Positions 62,135-64,000 of a stretch of DNA of 64,000 nt are shown piece by piece. The position numbers and the translations under genes were made by a program. The stretch is from Mucilaginibacter defluvii (GTDB lineage Bacteria > Bacteroidota > Bacteroidia > Sphingobacteriales > Sphingobacteriaceae). The notes under the pieces were generated by a model. That model worked only from the letters and a program-made list of their open reading frames with translations. It searched no databases and was not told where the DNA came from. The DNA is taken from the NCBI RefSeq assembly GCF_039543225.1, contig NZ_BAABJI010000002.1, positions 2,320,555 to 2,384,554 on the forward strand, given 5' to 3'. Within the stretch, counting starts at the first letter, position 1. The number at the start of each line of letters is the position of its first letter.

Positions 62135-63849
62135 TTTTCGATTACAAATGATCCGATAATCAATGCGTCAAAAGGCGATGTCCAGAAGCATTCGATGGCG
62201 TCGCGCGGGGTGCAAACAATGGGCTTGCCGAGTGTATTGAACGAGGTGTTAACCAATACCGGCACACCGGTTTTACGCTCAAAGGCCTTTAACAGATCGT
62301 AATAATTTTTATGCTGATTGTCATTGATGGTTTGTATACGGGCCGTACCATCAGTGTGCCTTACAGCAGGTATCTTGTCGGCTTTATCGGGCTTAACATC
62401 ATAAATAAATAACATAAACGGTGAGTAACGGGCATTCTCAAACCATTCGGCGGCCTTTTCTTCCAGCACCACAGGCGCTACCGGCCTGAAATCCTCACGG
62501 TCCTTCACTTCATTTAGTCTCGCCTGCATTTGCGGATTGATAGGTGATGCCAATATAGAACGGCTCCCTAATGCACGCGGACCAAATTCCATACGCCCCT
62601 GGTACCAGCCGATAATTTTATCCTGCGCCAAAATATCGGCGGTTTCTTCGGCAATATTATTCAGTTTGCGGTACGGTACCTTCCACAATTTCATTGACTT
62701 TTCAATCTCTTCATCAGTATATTCAGGCCCCCAATAGCAGTGCGTCATTTCAAAGCTGCGCTCGTTGGTGTTACGCTGTTGCGCATCTACCCAAAGGGCT
62801 GCACCTAATGCGGTACCATCATCGCCCGAAGCCGGTTGTACCCAAACATTTTTAAAAGCTCCCCTGTCGCGAATGCGGGCATTGGCTACGCAGTTAAGCG
62901 CCACACCACCTGCAAGACAAAGGTTTTCTTCCTGCGTTTCTTTTTGCAGCCAGCCGGTAAGCTCAAGCATGCTTTCTTCAATAACCAATTGCAGCGAATG
63001 CGCAATATTGAAATGGAACGACGTAAATTCCTCATGGCGTAAGCGTTTCGGGCCAAAACGTTCCTCCAAATTTTGATTGTTGATGGTATATTGACCTTTT
63101 TCTCCTATTTGAACAATCTCCCTAAAATCATTGACAAACTCAGGTTTACCGTATGATGCCAGCGCCATTACCTTATATTCGTCAGAGGAGTGCAGGAAAC
63201 CCAGGTGTGTAGTTACATCCTCATACAACAAACCTAACGAGTGCGGCATATTTACCTGCCCGATGCGGTTGAGCTGCTGCCCGGCACCAACGTTGTAAGT
63301 GGTAGTAGCCAGCTCCCCACGGCCGTCAACCGTCATTACGGCAGCGTTAGCGTATGGCGAACAATTGAACGCGCTTGCCGCGTGCGATACGTGATGTTCT
63401 ACAAAGTGCCATTTATCGCGCTGAATATTGCAGCCTATAAAGCGTTTTTGCAAATGATGCGGATAGCCATCGCGTAACTGGCCCGGCGCATTGATGATTG
63501 ACGACAGGAACAAAGGATCCCATACGTTGCGAAAATCGTCGTCTAATGCTGACGAACCTTCTTCAAAAGGTATCTCGATGGTTGATTTGCCACGGTATTT
63601 TTCGCCTATCAGCAAATAAGGATCAAACGAATAAGCAATGTGGTCAACATCGTTAATGTGAATGCCTGCTATTTTAAGGCAATAATCTATAGCATGAAAA
63701 GGCAGCTCCCATGTTGAAAACGGAACAGGCCTTTTGCCATGCTTAAAATGAGTAAAGCGCTCCTCCTCGGTAGCGGCTAATAAAATACCGTCTTTTATGA
63801 TACACGCAGCCGAGTCGTGAAATACAGCATTGATGCCCAGTACATACAT
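62131..63849 (-). CDS. NodU/CmcH family carbamoyltransferase
   Basis: A 572-residue enzyme expected to carbamoylate a sugar hydroxyl using carbamoyl phosphate and ATP. The N-terminal half starts VLGINAVFHDSAACIIKDG and has EHHVSHAASAFNCSPYANAAVMTVDGRGE. The YrdC-like C-terminal half contains YQGRMEFGPRALGSRSILASP and VLVNTSFNTLGKPIVCTPRDA. The position beside GT2 and GT9 indicates a surface-glycan target. It is the first gene of the operon visible here; 150 bp of A+T-rich DNA before it may contain the promoter. Confidence 0.93.
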   Translation of the reverse strand: MYVLGINAVFHDSAACIIKDGILLAATEEERFTHFKHGKRPVPFSTWELPFHAIDYCLKIAGIHINDVDHIAYSFDPYLLIGEKYRGKSTIEIPFEEGSSALDDDFRNVWDPLFLSSIINAPGQLRDGYPHHLQKRFIGCNIQRDKWHFVEHHVSHAASAFNCSPYANAAVMTVDGRGELATTTYNVGAGQQLNRIGQVNMPHSLGLLYEDVTTHLGFLHSSDEYKVMALASYGKPEFVNDFREIVQIGEKGQYTINNQNLEERFGPKRLRHEEFTSFHFNIAHSLQLVIEESMLELTGWLQKETQEENLCLAGGVALNCVANARIRDRGAFKNVWVQPASGDDGTALGAALWVDAQQRNTNERSFEMTHCYWGPEYTDEEIEKSMKLWKVPYRKLNNIAEETADILAQDKIIGWYQGRMEFGPRALGSRSILASPINPQMQARLNEVKDREDFRPVAPVVLEEKAAEWFENARYSPFMLFIYDVKPDKADKIPAVRHTDGTARIQTINDNQHKNYYDLLKAFERKTGVPVLVNTSFNTLGKPIVCTPRDAIECFWTSPFDALIIGSFVIEK

Positions 63850-64000
63850 TGCGATAAAGTGTAATTGATGTTTAACTTTTGTTAGATGTTATACTATTAC
63901 AATAAATTGAACGCCTTGTTTATATTTTAATTTAAAAATTTTAATTATTATTAATTTATTATAAAAATATATTAAAAGCAAAAGCCGGTATTGTACAATA

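Noticed and set aside
1..64000. CRISPR arrays, intact insertion sequences or rRNA genes
   Set aside because: No regularly spaced repeats with unique spacers, no complete transposase and no rRNA-like sequence were seen.

Overview
The window reads as chromosomal DNA of a Bacteroidota bacterium, most likely a soil or plant-associated Sphingobacteriaceae of the Mucilaginibacter/Pedobacter kind. That placement is an inference from gene content: a SusC/SusD pair under an ECF sigma factor and FecR, LytS/LytTR and PAS-type signalling, many AraC regulators, GH51/GH127 arabinosidases, and TAnnTTTG-like promoter elements. About 57 genes are called, including broken ones. No rRNA, complete tRNA, CRISPR array or intact insertion sequence was seen.

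Layout. 0-5 kb: a four-PAS histidine kinase, a GNAT acetyltransferase, a rifampin ADP-ribosyltransferase (Arr) fused to a TPR-like N-terminus, and a small lipoprotein. 5-18.7 kb: a dense cluster of AraC regulators (three intact, one lacking its DNA-binding domain, one frameshifted), five SDR/epimerase enzymes, an MFS transporter, two paralogous small membrane proteins, a DUF2147 protein, an outer-membrane barrel and a Crp/Fnr regulator whose gene is flanked by two copies of one palindrome. 18.7-20.1 kb: nearly gene-free scar with a tRNA 3'-end fragment, a terminator and the N-terminal stub of a tyrosine recombinase. 20.1-26.4 kb: a minus-strand arabinoside-degradation cluster (AraC regulator, GH127, GH51) ending in a decayed sugar ABC ATPase. 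26.8-32.8 kb: a flavin monooxygenase/hydrolase pair with a convergent MarR regulator, a VF530-type protein, a degenerate DEAD-box helicase and an outer-membrane barrel.

32.8-42.6 kb: a tripartite RND efflux operon (TolC, adaptor, pump) downstream of a LytS-type kinase and LytTR regulator, with a divergent aldo/keto reductase. Direct repeats with 21-bp period lie in both the pump promoter and the kinase/reductase intergenic region, suggesting one LytTR regulon. 42.6-51.6 kb: mixed functions (DinB, lipoprotein, a tandem GNAT fusion, flavin reductase, ArsB-like permease, CPA1 antiporter, lipocalin) around a LOV-domain histidine kinase with its single-domain response regulator. 51.6-59 kb: sigma factor, FecR, SusC, SusD and a purple-acid-type phosphatase on the minus strand. 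59-64 kb: an SDR and a carbamoyltransferase/GT2/GT9 operon whose context continues beyond the right edge.

The most interesting signals are the LytTR-like repeats, the Crp/Fnr palindromes, the LOV kinase pair, the TPR-Arr fusion and the integrase/tRNA scar beside the arabinosidase cluster. All family names rest on motif recognition by eye; no database search was run.
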